DNA from: Lineus longissimus
Taxonomy: Eukaryota; Nemertea; Pilidiophora; Heteronemertea; Lineidae
NCBI RefSeq assembly: GCF_910592395.1
Contig: NC_088324.1
Location: forward strand, 6,600,953 to 6,664,952
DNA: 64,000 nt
Direction: 5' to 3'
Below the pieces are notes generated by a model. The model was not told the origin of the DNA and did no database searches. It saw only the letters and a list, made by a program, of their open reading frames with translations. Of the stretch, positions 31,071 through 42,825 are shown one piece after another. Position numbers and translations under genes: made by a program. How positions within the stretch are numbered: the stretch's first letter is position 1; each line of letters begins with the position of its first letter.

Positions 31071-32732
31071 CACTGTTGGGCAAAATGGTTGTCATCCCTG
31101 CGATGGCATATATGATTGCATAATCATTTCTAATTTATTTTGATACAGTAAACATTAATGAGTGGAAACTTTGCAGTTGTACACACATGGTATTAGCGGG
31201 TGTTTTTGGACCACAAACTTGCACATGTTTGCCATCAATTGCTTATTAATTGACATTTTATCTACGGAGGCTCATCAGGGACCTTAACTATGGAAAACAT
31301 CTTTGTCATTGTTTCACTCTTTTCTCTCCATCTGACCAGATTTGATTGTTCAAATTGATAGGAATTGCACAATTGGGTAATTTCTCACTGCTTGCATACC
31401 TAATATCGCGTATTGCCCCCACGGGCTGAAATGAGCGCTGCAATTCGTCGGGACATGCTTGTAACGAGGCTTTGTATCCTTCGTTGGGGGATTTCGCCCC
31501 AAATACGGATAATTGCATCACTAAGGTCGGCAAGGTTCTGAGGCTGAGGGTCCTAATTTTGGAGTTCTCTGCCGATATGGTCCCACAGGTGCTCTATGGG
31601 TTCATATCCGGGCTGTAAGGAGGCCAGTCCAGACGGTTGACGTCTTGTTCGTGCAAGAAATTGTTCACTATTGCTGCTCTGTCGGGGTCTGGCTATGTCG
31701 TCTGCAGGTGTCCAGTTGTTGCCGAAGTGGGCCCTTGCTTCTGTCAGCACGTGATCTCGGAGGATCTCCAAGTAGAGGAGACCGTTTACATTTTGCTCTA
31801 GGACGCGGACTGCAGTTTTTCCATGATAATGAATGGCGCCCCAGATATGGACTGAACCACCTCCAAATGGAACACGCAGGGCTACACAGTCTTCCCGAAG
31901 CTGCTCGCCTGGTAATCGACGAACTCTGACCCTGCCATCAACGCGGAACAGCAAGAAACGGGAATCGTTACCAAAGACGATGTGGCGCCACATTTCGTCC
32001 GGCACGTCAGCATGCGCTCTCGCCCACAGAAGCCGTCGACGTTTTGCCGCATCTGTCAATTTTGGACAGACTACCTGCCTTCCTGCATGATACCCGGCAG
32101 CAATCAGCCTACGGTTTACTGTTGTCCGACTAGCGTCAACATTATCCAGGTTGTGCCAGTCATTGCGCAGCTGTGTCGTCGTTTTCTTACGATCTGCACG
32201 GCAACGAAGCAAGAGATGACGGTCGTCTCTTTCATTAGAGATGCGAGGTCGACCAGTAGATCTCCGAACGTTAACATTACCGTCCTGTCGCCACTTCGAA
32301 ATCCACCTTTGCACCGTCCTTTTCGAAAGTCCCATTACTTCGGCGATGGCGCCAGGACCTTGCCCGCTGCGCCACCTTCCAATGGCCTCCCCTCGCTGAA
32401 TTTGGCTGTATTGGCCGGGAATGACAAGTTCTCCATTTGCTGGTCAAGAAAATCTAATAGGATTGCGTTGGTTAACCAGGAGAATGCACGAACACCTAGT
32501 CGGCTGTGGACTAGGCATAGGAACGAAAGGACATGGTCAGCAGAAACACTCCTTTTATAGTGTCTTATTACATCACACGACTGCCATACCCTGTGACGAA
32601 ATTGAATTAGGTCACTCATGTCAATTTCAATCTAAGAATGGAAGAAATCTGACCATGATTGTGGAGAAATATGGATATAAACCTGAAACTCACAATTTTC
32701 TATAGGGGTGACAACCATTTTGCCCAACAGTG
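31071..32732 (-). mobile_element. Tc1-like transposon, copy 1
   Basis: The inverted ends CACTGTTGGGCAAAATGGTT (31071) and complement (ending 32732) continue TGTCA(T/C)CCCT. Target TA is on the left and CA (mutated TA) on the right. The empty site is seen in unit 4 near 24295 (atagtaatatgtcta). The size of 1662 bp is normal for Tc1/mariner. It lies in the LamG-PAN intron. Confidence 0.92.
31400..32436 (-). pseudogene. Tc1-like transposase, copy 1, broken
   Basis: A Tc1/IS630-type DDE transposase. HTH helices (MGLSKRTVQRWISKWRQ), a GRPR-like hook (STGRPRIS), a second HTH (ASRTTVNRRLIAAGY), first acidic motif VFGNDSRFLLF, GGGSVHIWGAI, and second motif WTPADDIARP are visible. After ARP the frame slips by one base (the RAAIVNNFLHEQD-type sequence lies in another frame) and slips back before IEHLWDHIG, so about 30 residues including the PPYSPDMNP stretch are read wrongly. 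A further stop (TAG near 31553) truncates the C-terminus here, and the start region around 32424-32436 is also frame-broken. Confidence 0.88.
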
Positions 32733-32877
32733 CATGTCTATAGTATGAGAAGTTCCTTATATGTAAATTGTCGATCAGACGAATGCTAAGCCAGCTATGT
32801 GCCAAAGTATAAACCAGGCACAAGACCAATGATACTGGGTTAAGGAAGTTTTGTTAATGCTTTCCACTCTTCCGTAG

Positions 32878-33140
32878 CATTCTTGTTCACCAAACAAGGT
32901 ACAGTGCACGAAACTTTACAAGAATTAGTAGTTGTGGAACATATTCGATCTAAGCTTGATTGTACCAGAGAATGCTTGAGACAATTCATGACTGATGAGG
33001 CAGAAAAGTGTCTCGGGTTCCTTTACGAAGTCAGAAGAACCAGTTGTGCGGTTTACAACGTATTTGTGTCGATCTCATCTTTAAATAATTATGGAGCGAC
33101 AACAACCAGGTATCAACGACAGGAATTTGCATGTACCTAA
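32878..33140 (+). CDS. PAN/Apple-like exon copy 4 (long form)
   Basis: Acceptor ccgtag|CATTC, phase 1. FLFTKQGTVHETLQELVVVE, DCTRECLRQF, KCLGFLYEV, TSCAVYNVF, tail to the stop at 33138-33140. Cysteines intact. ACCAG|gtatca is a possible phase-2 donor. The K-to-N change (VYNVF) removes the alternative gta donor context found in other copies. Confidence 0.65.
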
Positions 33141-33259
33141 AGTAATAGAGCTCGCTATTTAAGGGACAAAGCAAGATATTACATTTTCATTGAAAAAAAA
33201 ATGTTGTAAATCATCTGACCCATCTTTTCTGAAAATGGCATGACGATAGCACTGATAAT

Positions 33260-34700
33260 GAAACTGCCAGGGGCCATTGTGCTCACCGTATAGATATTTT
33301 GTGCTTTGGACTTCATCCAGATTAAGAAACATTGTACTTGTATAGTATATAGTTCAAACCAAAGTCGGTATGACATGCGATGTATCGTTGCTTGCAGTAA
33401 GTACCATAAGAATATCATCAAAAACAAGTCACTTATGAAAAAGATATTGCACGTTTAACCTATTTTAGTTTTTGCCTCCTGGTGGCCGAGTTGGTACCAG
33501 TTCAGATCGAAATTCGGTGTCCGAGGTTACATGACGTAGGGAGTCATGTGTATCAAATTTCAAGTTCAAAGCTTTAGTGGTTAAGAAACGTGCCATTGTT
33601 ACAATCAAACGACCAATTTACGCCATTTGACCTCTGTGACCTTGAAAAGCAGGACAGATCAAAAACTCATATGATATGTGATGTATCCTTGCTAGGAGAA
33701 ATTCAGGGTCAGAGGTCACCTGACCTAGGGGGTCCTTTAAACAAAGTCTCAGGTTCATAGCCCTAGGGGTTAACAAACGTTCCACAGATTCGATCAAATG
33801 GCCAATTTACACCATTTGACCTCTGTGACCTTGACAAGTATGTCAAATCAAAAACCCGTATCATATGTGATGTATCCTTGCTAAGAGTATCTACCATAAA
33901 AATTTTACCAAAAACTAGTCAGTAATAAGCGAGATATGGCACTATTCAAATTTTTGGTTTTGGCCACCTGGGGGCCAAGTTAAAAATCAGACCAGAACAA
34001 AAATCAGTGTCACAGGTCATCTGACCTAGGGGGTCTTGTGTACTAAGTTTAAAGTTCATAGCTTAAGTGGTTAAGAAACGTGCCATATTTACACACAAAC
34101 GGCCAATTCACACCATTTGACCTCTGTGACCTTGAAAAGAACGCCACATCGACCTGATTTTTTGTGACCATGTAGAGCTATGTAACAGGTGTCTACATAC
34201 CAAATTTAAAGATTATAGGACGAATAAAGACAAAACGTGCCACTATCGGTGAAATTTTAGAGTTTGACCTCTGTGACCTTGAAAAGTAGGTTAAATCAAA
34301 AACCCGTATGATATGTAATGTATCCTTGCTAGGGGTACATACCATGAAATGTTTCTCAAAAACAAATCAGTAATAAATGAGATATTGCACATTTTAACTT
34401 TTCGGTTTTAGCCCCCTGGTGGCAAAGTCAAGAGTCAGACCGGAGCGAAATTCAGTTTCAGGGTACATATGACCTTGAGAATGATGTATATAAAGTTTCA
34501 GGTACATAGCACAAGCGGTTAAGAAACGTGCCACAGGATACGACGACGACGACGGACGACGACGACGACGGACGACGACGACGACGGACGACGACGACGA
34601 CGGACGACGACGACGACGGACGACGACGACGACGGACGACGACGACGACGACGGACGACGGACACTGCGGTATCGTATAGACTCCCCTACGGTGAGCCAA
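33260..34700. repeat. inserted repeat with ~290-bp tandem subunits
   Basis: Units without it read gataataagtgagctg (24815, 51842), so the insertion limits are clear. Short inverted ends share GCTCACCGTA. The inside consists of about four or five diverged subunits with the signatures cctggtggc, gtggttaagaaacgtgcca, catttgacctctgtgacctt and tgatgtatccttgctagg. It ends in a CGACGA-rich microsatellite. No ORF of substance. It looks like an interspersed repeat of unknown class. The second copy is 59427-60795. Confidence 0.75.
34540..34663. repeat. (GACGACGACGACGACG)n microsatellite
   Basis: A 16-bp higher-order unit (ggacgacgacgacgac) repeated about seven times. The duplicate at 60668-60758 has about five. 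Long RRRPSSS/VVVV reading frames here are artefacts. Confidence 0.9.
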
Positions 34701-35362
34701 TAAGTGAGCTGCGAGCTAACGACTGAGATAAACAAGAGACAAGGTAGCTCATCAATGTGGTACAAATTAGTTACGTGACTGAAAAAATCTAACCCACTTG
34801 CACAACTTCACATATTACCTAATATTATCAGTGCAGTGCCCTAGTAAGCGCGCAGCGCCTTTAGGTTGGGGGGAAACCCCCCAAACCCCCTGGTTGGGAC
34901 CCTGCTATAGTTCCTTCCGCCAATTTTTGGTTTTGATAGACAGATTTCTCCGTGTATCGCATTAGCAGTAACTCAACTCCATCGTCATAATAGCCGGCAA
35001 AGAAATGGAAAATGTCCCCCCCCCCCGAAAGGTGTCCAGACTATCGTAGTCTGGGACTCTGGCAGATTCTAATGTAAAGTGCAAGCTCTATTGAACTCGC
35101 GCAACTGTCGCCATGGAGCCATGCATTGGGGGAAGGCCCCTCAAACCCCCTATTGGCCTCTCAATAAGTCCTTCCGAGCTGCTTACCCTGGGGCGCTCGA
35201 GTGGAACCCCCAAACCTTCATGAGGGTGCAGTCCTTTGACACGTTTAACCCAGAGCGAGAAAGAGGTACTCCTTTGATGGTACTCTAACTGCAACCCTCA
35301 ACCATCATTACCCTTCCTTTTCACTGGCATGATATTGGCAAGACTCCCAAGAGGTCGTACTG

Positions 35363-35764
35363 GTGGCTTCCTTGAGACAATTGCTTGTGGTCGTACCAGG
35401 GCAACCAATTCAAGGGGTCAGGGATCTAGGGATCAGATTTTTCCCCCACCAACATGTTGCCGAATGGTTAATGCATAACAAATTGGTTGGAAAGGGTTTT
35501 TGCTGGCCAAGAGACTTGAAGACACTTATACTCTTGAGGAACACCAGACTGATGAACAAAGAACCTGAGGAACATAGAACCCTCTTCATACCTGGGAGCA
35601 TAAAAAGCCTACTAGCGAATATTGATTATTCTTTAGAAAAGAACAGAAGATCTGCAAAACCAATGGTACCCCATAAAAACATACATTCCTCCTTGAGGTG
35701 TCTTCGGATCCCACCACGGCCCATGTGGAATTCGTTCAAAAGGTTTATTGAAATCTCAAAATAA
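35363..35764 (+). CDS. unrecognised 133-codon ORF
   Basis: Starts MASLRQLLVVVPGQPIQGV, ends FKRFIEISK. No family recognised, no signal peptide or clear motif; basic overall. The duplicate at 61460 has a one-base insertion after about 65 codons that ends the frame, so purifying selection is not evident. It may be chance or a remnant of the outer inserted element. Confidence 0.2.
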   Translation: MASLRQLLVVVPGQPIQGVRDLGIRFFPHQHVAEWLMHNKLVGKGFCWPRDLKTLILLRNTRLMNKEPEEHRTLFIPGSIKSLLANIDYSLEKNRRSAKPMVPHKNIHSSLRCLRIPPRPMWNSFKRFIEISK

Positions 35765-35876
35765 AATTTTTTTTCTCGAACCGCCTGCCCGTCTTTTGCT
35801 TCATTAATTCGGGATTATATCCATTTTAAGCATCTTTTGGATATTATTACTAAAGTTTCAAAAATCAAAACACATA

Positions 35877-38778
35877 CTGTCTTCTCCCACTTAACCGAGC
35901 GCGGCTGAATCATAAAATGACCAAGTCCAAATGAATAGGCCGATTTTACTGGTGGCAGGCGAACATCAGAAAGAACAGCCACAGCTGATAATTGACTCCC
36001 TTTTCGTGGGCAATGCCAATGCCTTCCACGTAAGTGGATAAAAGACATGAACATTGACATGGGGTAGTCCTGTACTGAATGAATGAATACAATACAACTA
36101 GCGTCCTTGTGGTATGCCTATAGTGTTGGTTGACCAAAAATTTCTGATCTAGTGTCTATGATAAAGCCAGCTTCATGGGTCTGCAGAATGTCCCAATAAA
36201 GAAGTCTTGCTGTCAACGAATGAATTAAAGAACAGATTTACTTATTAATTTACCAATCAATTTTATTATCCAAACGGGATTTACAGGTCATAATCAATAA
36301 CATCATCATCCTCTTCTCCTTCCGAAAACTCAATCCCCTCAACAAACTGCTCAAGCTCATCATTTACCATCTCTACCACCTCCCCAACTTCGTCATCGTC
36401 CTCAGGAACTAGGCCACTGGCTCTTCAACCCTTCATAATCGTCTGTTGTGTGACCCTTTCCCAGCCGAGGCTGATCATCCTGACCACATCCCGTCTGGTG
36501 ATCCGCTCACAATGTCCTTGATCATCGGTGTGGCCGATTTTCCACACTTTCCAAATGGTCCTCAGGTGACACTTGAAGCTCCTGTTTACGGTTAAGTCCA
36601 AGGGCTGCAACAGCGAAGTACATCGTCCTGGGATAAAAGTGTCTGTCCCATTCTCTGCGGTGATTGCATCACGAAATTGCTGATTTCGATGCGCCGGATA
36701 CCTGTCTAAAAGTAACAGGAACGTGGCCCCTGCTACAAATGGCACAATCAGGGCCTGCAACCACTCGATTAGCGATTGGTGTCGTGCCCAACCCTGTGGA
36801 CTACCACTTACCTGGAAAAGCAAACAACAAGTATGAACATTTACATTACTTTTCTGAACAGTCAGACACGCACAATGTTTTGGTTGCATCCATGACAAAC
36901 CTACAACAATCTTAGTCAAAGAAGTTCTGATTTTCCTAAAAAATACTACCATTAACTAGAATGTCTGAACGTCAATGACATCACTGATGACGTCAGGTAC
37001 ATGTCCTGTACTACAACCACGGACTTGTATTCTATGCCAATTACTCACTCGCACATTGTCTGGAGCATCCGCCTGAAGCTGCCGAATGACGTCACCATCT
37101 GGTGTCAAGCCTCTGAAGTTGAGCTCGGCTCGTCCTTTTCGTCCGTCTGTCGTAACTACTAGAGTTACCGTGCATCCAAGTTTCGGGTTGCCTTGGGATG
37201 ATCTAATGTCAACTTTCTGGGATCCAGTCGCTTAAATTGTTGATCTTGGCACCATATCAAACAACACGAACGTCTCATTCATGTTTATGATGACATCAAA
37301 ATCAGCGTCTCTGATGAGGTCGGCAAAATCTGGGCGTTGTCAGGTAACCCCCTTGAATCGTTGGTCTTCCTTCGATAGCTGATTTGTTTCCTGAAATGGA
37401 ATTTGCATATTGTTAAAATTCACCGAATACAATCCATACGTTAAGGCTGATCCATGCAACAGCGGAATAAAGCTCACCTTTCCATAAAGTTGCTAAGCCA
37501 ATGTGCAGATGCATGGAAAAGGTATAGCAGGGGTCTCTGTTCTTGTCTTTCGGCCTTCGTTTCGTTCGGAAGCTCTGCCCACCATTGCCAAAATTCTCTT
37601 CCAGCTTTCCCTTTAATATCCTCACCGGAAACAGGGAAACCAAGTCTTCGGCGCTCAAGGAACCAGGTGTTCAAATTGTTTTCCATTTCGGGCCACTGTG
37701 CTGAAATAAAAAAGCTAACACGTTTAACATCTTTGGAAATATTGATTGGTGATGACCACTGGTATGAACGAAATGTTAGTCCTAAGAATAAAGGTCCCTG
37801 GAACAATAATACTGATTGTTAAAGGCATGGTCAGGGTCAGTCGCTTTGATGTATCATGCGACTTATTCTTCCGTCCATGACACAGAAGCGGACTTATTCC
37901 AGTCAGTATAGGCCAACAAAGAAGGAAATTCATTTAGCGAGGAATAGAATGCTTGAAGAAAAACTACCTTGTGGATCAGTTCCGTGTTACCGTTGTCTCC
38001 CCCGTCTTCTATGGTCTTGAGTTGATTTATCTCTGAGGGCAAACAAGTCATCCTGTGTGCTTATCGAACGTCTAAATGTCTGCGGTGCTATGCGGTGGTG
38101 TCCAGCACAGGAAGTCGCAGTTTCAGCATGACGTAATCCTATAGCATGCTCCAATTGGTATGTCTCGATAAGGTCAATCTTCTGATTGAGACTGTAGCTT
38201 TTCTGGTGCCTACGTGCACCCGGTACAGCTTGGTTAGCATCATCTACATCATCATCATCAGTAGTGGTATCAGGGTCAGGGCTGTCAACATCATCTCCAT
38301 TCCATACGTTAAGATCAGCATGGTGCCTGCTAGGCCTACCCACAAACTCCATCGGATTGCGTGCATCTTACCAGAAGAACGTGGTCAAAGCAAGATGGCA
38401 GAAAACAATAGTGACATTTGACACGAAAGTTCCCTTTATTGGATTTTCCCCTCAAGAAAACGATTCCATAATCGATTAGATAAAATAAATTCATTTAAAA
38501 GACTCTGGATCGGTCAACCATTTACATGGACTTGTAATAGACTTACGTAACTTCAATAATCATCACCCTGACTACAGGGATTACTGGCCCTGGCCGCGAC
38601 CAGGCGTTATTGAATTGACAACATTTACAAGGTTGTCTTCCTATATCCATTGATCACTATAATTGGCTGTCATGTTGAATGTTTGCAGCCCACCCGTAAA
38701 ATACTACAGACTGCCATGTTTCTGGACTAAGTCATTTACGAGCCATTTCCTGGCGCTCGGTTAAGTGGGAGAAGACAG
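35877..38778 (-). mobile_element. pogo-B element copy 1
   Basis: The ends CTGTCTTCTCCCACTTAACC (continuing GAGCGC) are perfect inverted repeats of 26 bp at 35877 and 38778, with TA on both sides, as expected for pogo/Tigger-like elements. It is 2902 bp, with the transposase on the minus strand and introns. Confidence 0.92.
36281..38352 (-). pseudogene. pogo-B transposase with introns, copy 1
   Basis: Minus-strand exons. From 38352: MEFVGRPSRHH, an acidic stretch, then a Psq-type HTH (SYSLNQKIDLIETYQLEHA). Exon 37478-37700: CENP-B-type HTH (QWPEMENNLNTWFLERRR, PVSGEDIKGKAG, WLSNFMER). Exon 37049-37390: KQISYRRKT, INMNETFVLFDMVP, GNPKLGCTVTLVV, DNVR. Exon to 36811: VSGSPQGWARHQSLIEWL, LLLLDRYPAHR, LLQPLDLTVNRSFK, then an acidic C-terminus to 36281. 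Introns 36812-37048 and 37391-37477 restore frame exactly. Lesions: TAA after VPRSTI, TGA after IMKG, and here a 25-bp deletion near 37330. The first catalytic position is N (MNET). Confidence 0.85.
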
Positions 38779-39937
38779 TATGTCGGGGGGGTAAACCCCC
38801 AGAAATTGAAGTTTGATTAAAAAACAGTGAGAATAATCGTGTGGTACTCTCTCGGAGCTCAGAATAGTCGAGTTGCTTCATTTGCGCGTTTATCTCTTCT
38901 GGCGGCCATTTTAAGTCAAATTTAAGCCATTTGAAACGAATCCATGGACTTGAGAAACATTGTTTACATTGGATACGTCGTATGCACGTTAACCATAGTA
39001 GCGCTTCGCAGAAAAGCCTTCGGGTTTTCTGCTGCGCGCTTATTATCCCTGAAAGTAAAAGCTCTCCGCCATGCAGGGTGAATCCCCCCTACAGGTAACT
39101 ATGCAGCGACGTCAAGCCGATATCAACTACAGGAATTTTGAAAATTAAATCACAGCGAGTGGAGCTGCAAAATGATAATATGCTCCTAGGATGTCTGTAC
39201 GGAAAGCTCAGGTGGAAAGGGGAAAAGGAAATGGGAAAAGCGTAATGCTGAAAGTATAAATCGCTTGAAACCTGCGGGTTTTTTGGTTGATGCGCTTGAT
39301 AACAAGTTAGACCTGTAAGAAAGGCAAACTAATGAAGAAAAACGCCGACTCATATAACGCATGAGACGATAATAATGACGCAATTAGTCACAAACAGCTC
39401 AATATTGATGACTCATCGAAAGTCTTTAAAAATCTATATCGTAAATGATGACTTGGATATTTGTACAAATTTTGACTTTCGCTCTTTTAAATTAATGATA
39501 TGTACCACACACACACAAACAACGAGAGCATTGCTGTAAATACAATTGAAAGTTATTCCAAATTGTGATCATTGAAATTACAGGTGATAAAGATTGATAC
39601 CTTTTTTATTGGCCACCCGATATATCCTTTCAAACTCAATCTACTTTCCACTCAAGCAAAAAATGATTTATTAGTAACAAAGACACAAGAAACATTTTGT
39701 TTCTCATAGCAAGAACTCGATCAATATAATAATTATATAGATATTAAACGTATTGACTTCATATAGTTCATATAATGTAATATTACAACGGCGAATTCAA
39801 AGCAAAACTGGACATTCAAGGCACTAGGTCGTATTCGACTTGGTACAAGAGTAAGACCGATTATGACAGTTGATCGGAATCATGGCATAGATTCCAAAAA
39901 CGTGCTGTTAATTGACTTCAACTTTTGCTGGTGTTTG
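38779..39937 (+). other. right part of composite insert, PAN-tail block, SP 5' block
   Basis: Contains gggggggtaaaccccc, the end of the composite insertion (39040), the PAN-tail copy (39077-39146) and the conserved a-type upstream sequence. No additional gene. Confidence 0.45.
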
Positions 39938-40037
39938 ATGGTGGCATCAGTGATGATTTCCTTGTCATACTTAATGTGCATATGTGCACTTATAACACTT
40001 AATATAGGAGGTGTGACTGCTGGCTCTCCCCCGAAAG
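39938..40037 (+). CDS. signal-peptide exon copy 6 (a-type)
   Basis: ATG 39938 reads MVASVMISLSYLMCICALIT, then LNIGGVTAGSPPK, with donor AAAG|gtaaga at 40038 (phase 1). The core is fully hydrophobic. It is followed by an 18-G run (40248-40265) in the intron and pogo-A copy 3. Confidence 0.62.
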
Positions 40038-40465
40038 GTAAGATAGAGACCTCGATATAAGGGCATTGTTGTTTCCAACAAGTTAGTCAGTGATTTGGCT
40101 TTAACTTACGAACATAACCTGAAGTCAAAGTACACGCTATATTCGTGACGTAACATGTTTGAATAACTGGCCTCGGCCTAGAACACCGATGATGGGCCAG
40201 ACGAACATGTGTTAATGCTGAAAGATGAAATGCTTGTGACCACGTACGGGGGGGGGGGGGGGGGGCTGTTCTTTATATAAAGTCTCTATAGTTTAAGTAT
40301 TCGCTGCAAGAAACTGTCGTTTATGGGTTCTAGTACTTGTTTCACAAACGCTTATTAGAAATATTACAAATACTAATGTTATTATAATATGATTGTTAGC
40401 TCTTCTGGATTACAAGCTTGATGGATCTGATCCGGATATACGGTTTGTATATCACAGTACATATA
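40038..40465 (+). other. SP-to-pogo intron segment, unit 6
   Basis: Intronic. It carries the 18-G homopolymer at 40248-40265. No gene seen. Confidence 0.5.
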
Positions 40466-42480
40466 CAGTAAGTAGTTTGAATTTTATCGGTCTTTTCGCA
40501 AGTTAGGCCAAACCTTATTAAAGAGTGCGTAATGGGTACAAGAGGGGTGTTCAAAGCACACACTACCGCAAGGAATATTATGACACGATCAGGACAGATT
40601 GTCCTGTCATAGGATAATGTTTAATTCATGTCATTTGAAAATGACATGAGTAAGCCATAGTTTGAAGAAAGCATTGATGCATTCTGATTTGAATGATCAC
40701 TTAACTTTGAATGGGCCTAGATCAGTAGATGACTGACCAAACCTAAAGCTGACCTGTCCGAAATTACACTTTATTTCCAATCATGAAAAATTCAGTACAT
40801 TCGGTTTTTAAAAATGTCCTTTTCTAAATCAATTCTTATTACTTTTAAGGTACATTCAGATTTCTGACCATAGGAACAGTGGAATTATAAGGCATCACCT
40901 GGACCATTATTCTCAAGGTCATCAAAATCAATCTCACTGTCCTCAGCATCTTCATCTGCATCCCAAGCTCGGCTATGTAGAACAGATGCAAGGGGTATTC
41001 TGGGACAGGTGCCATCGGCTGCAGTATTTGCATGCTTCCAGTCTTTCCAGCGGCGCTGACGTGAGCTTTAAATGCCCTCATAATGGACAAATCCAAAGGT
41101 TGACTCATAGATGTGCACCGCGCGCGAATGTTATCAAGGAGCACACCAGCTCCTACAATAGGGGCACAGAATTTATCAGCCAAGTGAAGTCTAAACTGAT
41201 CTAAGAGTAAAAGCCTTGTATTTGGTTCAAATTCACCAATGAATGGAGAAAAGACTTCATCAAGCCAATCTTGGAGTGTGTCATGATTCCCCCACACTGA
41301 CCGTGATGAAGTGACACGGACATTTTCAGTAGTGTTTCCAAGTCCACGAATTTCTCGGATGAAGCCTGGTTCTCTGAACACAATATGAGCTGGCATTTTT
41401 TCCCCATTAGATCGAATTGTCAACCCAACGGTACATCCTAATTTAGAATTGCCCCTTGAAGTTTTAACGTTAACATCCCTCTGTCACGGAGTAGCTGCCG
41501 TATACATGGGCAGAAAGTCAGACTGACAAAAGGTTTCATTCATATTGTAAATTGTATGTTGCCACACTGTGTCCCTGACGTTTCCTTGAAATCGGCGGAC
41601 ACGCTCATTAGCGTCAGCTGGAATCGAAGTCGTGTTTCTTGTCTTGCGACGAAATGCAACACGTTTCCGTTTCATGAAATCGCTGATCCATCCTGGAGAG
41701 CACTGAAAGATGGACCGTTCCGGTCGGTTCAAAAGGTAGTTGTCTCTATCATCGCCTGGAAGCTCATCCCACCAGCGGTGGAATTCCAGCTCGGCAAGCA
41801 TGGACCAGATCACCTCTGGATAAGGGGAGTGCAAGACGAGAAATTCGAGAAATCGGTTGTGAACCTGCTCCTCCACTTGTGGCCACCATCCGTCGTGGTC
41901 GCTTCTGACCCTCCTAATTTGAGCATTGTTCTCGGCCTACTCCATTAACGTTTCCCGATTTGCTATCCATCTTTGCAATGACGTAACTGCCAACCTGAAG
42001 CGTCTGGCATACTCTGCCACATTAAGCAGCCAACCATGTTCAAGCGCATGTTCGCAATCGAGGACGTGGCGCAATGGTGCAGTTACACTATAGCTGTTGT
42101 GACGACTTGGTAGTCTAGAACTAGCAACTTCATCATCCTCATCAGTGTCCATACCAATGGGAGTTGAGAGTATGAACACAAGATACAACAGATTTTTTCG
42201 AATTTTCGCATTGGGCATTATCTCCAGCTGGAAAAGCTCTGTCCTGAAGCTTATAGGCCTGCATGTACCATAAACCTACCTGTACATATTACATCACGGC
42301 AATAATCGAGTCAAACAGACCACACTCATGGGGACATCAAGCCTGGCTGAAAATTGATCAGGCAAAATTGACGCTACTGCCTCCCCAGGGTCTAATGCTT
42401 ACCTGATTTCTCCCATTATGGGCCTCAAATTGGTTTTGGCTGTAAACAAGGCCAAAAACCGATAAAATCCGAACTTACTG
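40466..42480 (-). mobile_element. pogo-A element copy 3
   Basis: CAGTAAGTAG at 40466 after TATA, and CTTACTG ending 42480 before TATA. 2015 bp, no nested insertion. Flanks match copies 2, 4 and 5, showing host duplication. Confidence 0.9.
40792..42218 (-). pseudogene. pogo-A transposase, copy 3 (best N-terminal frame)
   Basis: The only copy in which the linker runs through in frame: EEQVHNRFLEFLVLHSPYPE, then AELEFHRWWDELPG. It keeps one adenine near 41797 that is missing from the others. Psq-type HTH, CENP-B-type HTH and IYNMNETF follow, then a TGA (CCG TGA) near 41488. The core continues in NVRVTSSRSVWGNHDTLQDW, LLLLDQFRLHLADKF, RCTSMSQPLDLSIMRAF, then frame loss in the acidic tail. An early stop lies between the two HTH domains (TGG to TAG near 41937). 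Dead but informative for a consensus. Confidence 0.88.
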
Positions 42481-42825
42481 TATATAGTAACTGGCTTCAG
42501 GCCACTTCGGGTCACTTTAGCCCAATGGTAATAGGCAGGTTTCGCACCGTTACGAACTACGAAAACCGAGCACGAAAATCGAAAGAAGACGAAGAAATAT
42601 TCTCATAGGGGAGCAAAATCTAAAGTCTTCTCCTGCTTGTTGGCTGGGGAAGCCTAATGTAACGAAGAATTAGACATATTTTTATTATAATAGTGGATTA
42701 AAATCAATAGTCTTCACCAGCCAACAAGCTTAATTAAAAACATCACCTTACAACCGGAAAGCAACTATCACTTACATGTTTACCATCCCGTGACCAACTC
42801 AATTTTTATCATTTTTATCTCGTAG
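42481..42825 (+). other. intron segment upstream of LamG copy 4
   Basis: Same as 21926-22270. No gene seen. Confidence 0.5.

Larger units (their letters stand above)
30060..38400 (+). repeat. higher-order duplication, left copy (right copy from ~56220)
   Basis: From within LamG copy 3 onward this segment matches 56220-64000 almost base for base, including the same 600-bp intron deletion, Tc1 element, PAN copy, TGACCTCTG repeats and pogo-B. The offset is about 26.17 kb at the Tc1 element, 26.10 kb after an indel in the tandem repeat, and 26.12 kb after a 25-bp deletion in the left pogo-B. The right limit is beyond the window. Confidence 0.85.
34821..39040. mobile_element. composite 4.2-kb insertion with GCGCGC ends
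   Basis: Other units read attacctattatccctg at this point. Here acct is followed by foreign DNA up to gctgcgcgct|tattatccctg. The inner ends TAAGCGCGCAGC (34845) and GCTGCGCGCTTA (39031) are inverted. A hairpin gcagaaaagcc/gggttttctgc lies at the right end. G/C-run sequence (ggggggaaacccccc) lies at both sides, and the pogo-B element lies inside. The class of the outer element is unknown. Confidence 0.6.

Noticed and set aside
31982-32560. 192-codon plus-strand frame, and its duplicate at 58149-58727
   Set aside because: Antisense of the Tc1-like transposase; no independent motif.
34394-34765. Long minus-strand frames rich in RRRRP, SSSS and VVVV (also 60521-60860)
   Set aside because: They are three-frame readings of the GACGAC microsatellite, not proteins.
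34821-39040. Helitron
   Set aside because: There is a hairpin near one end, but no 5' TC, no 3' CTRR and no clean A-T insertion point.
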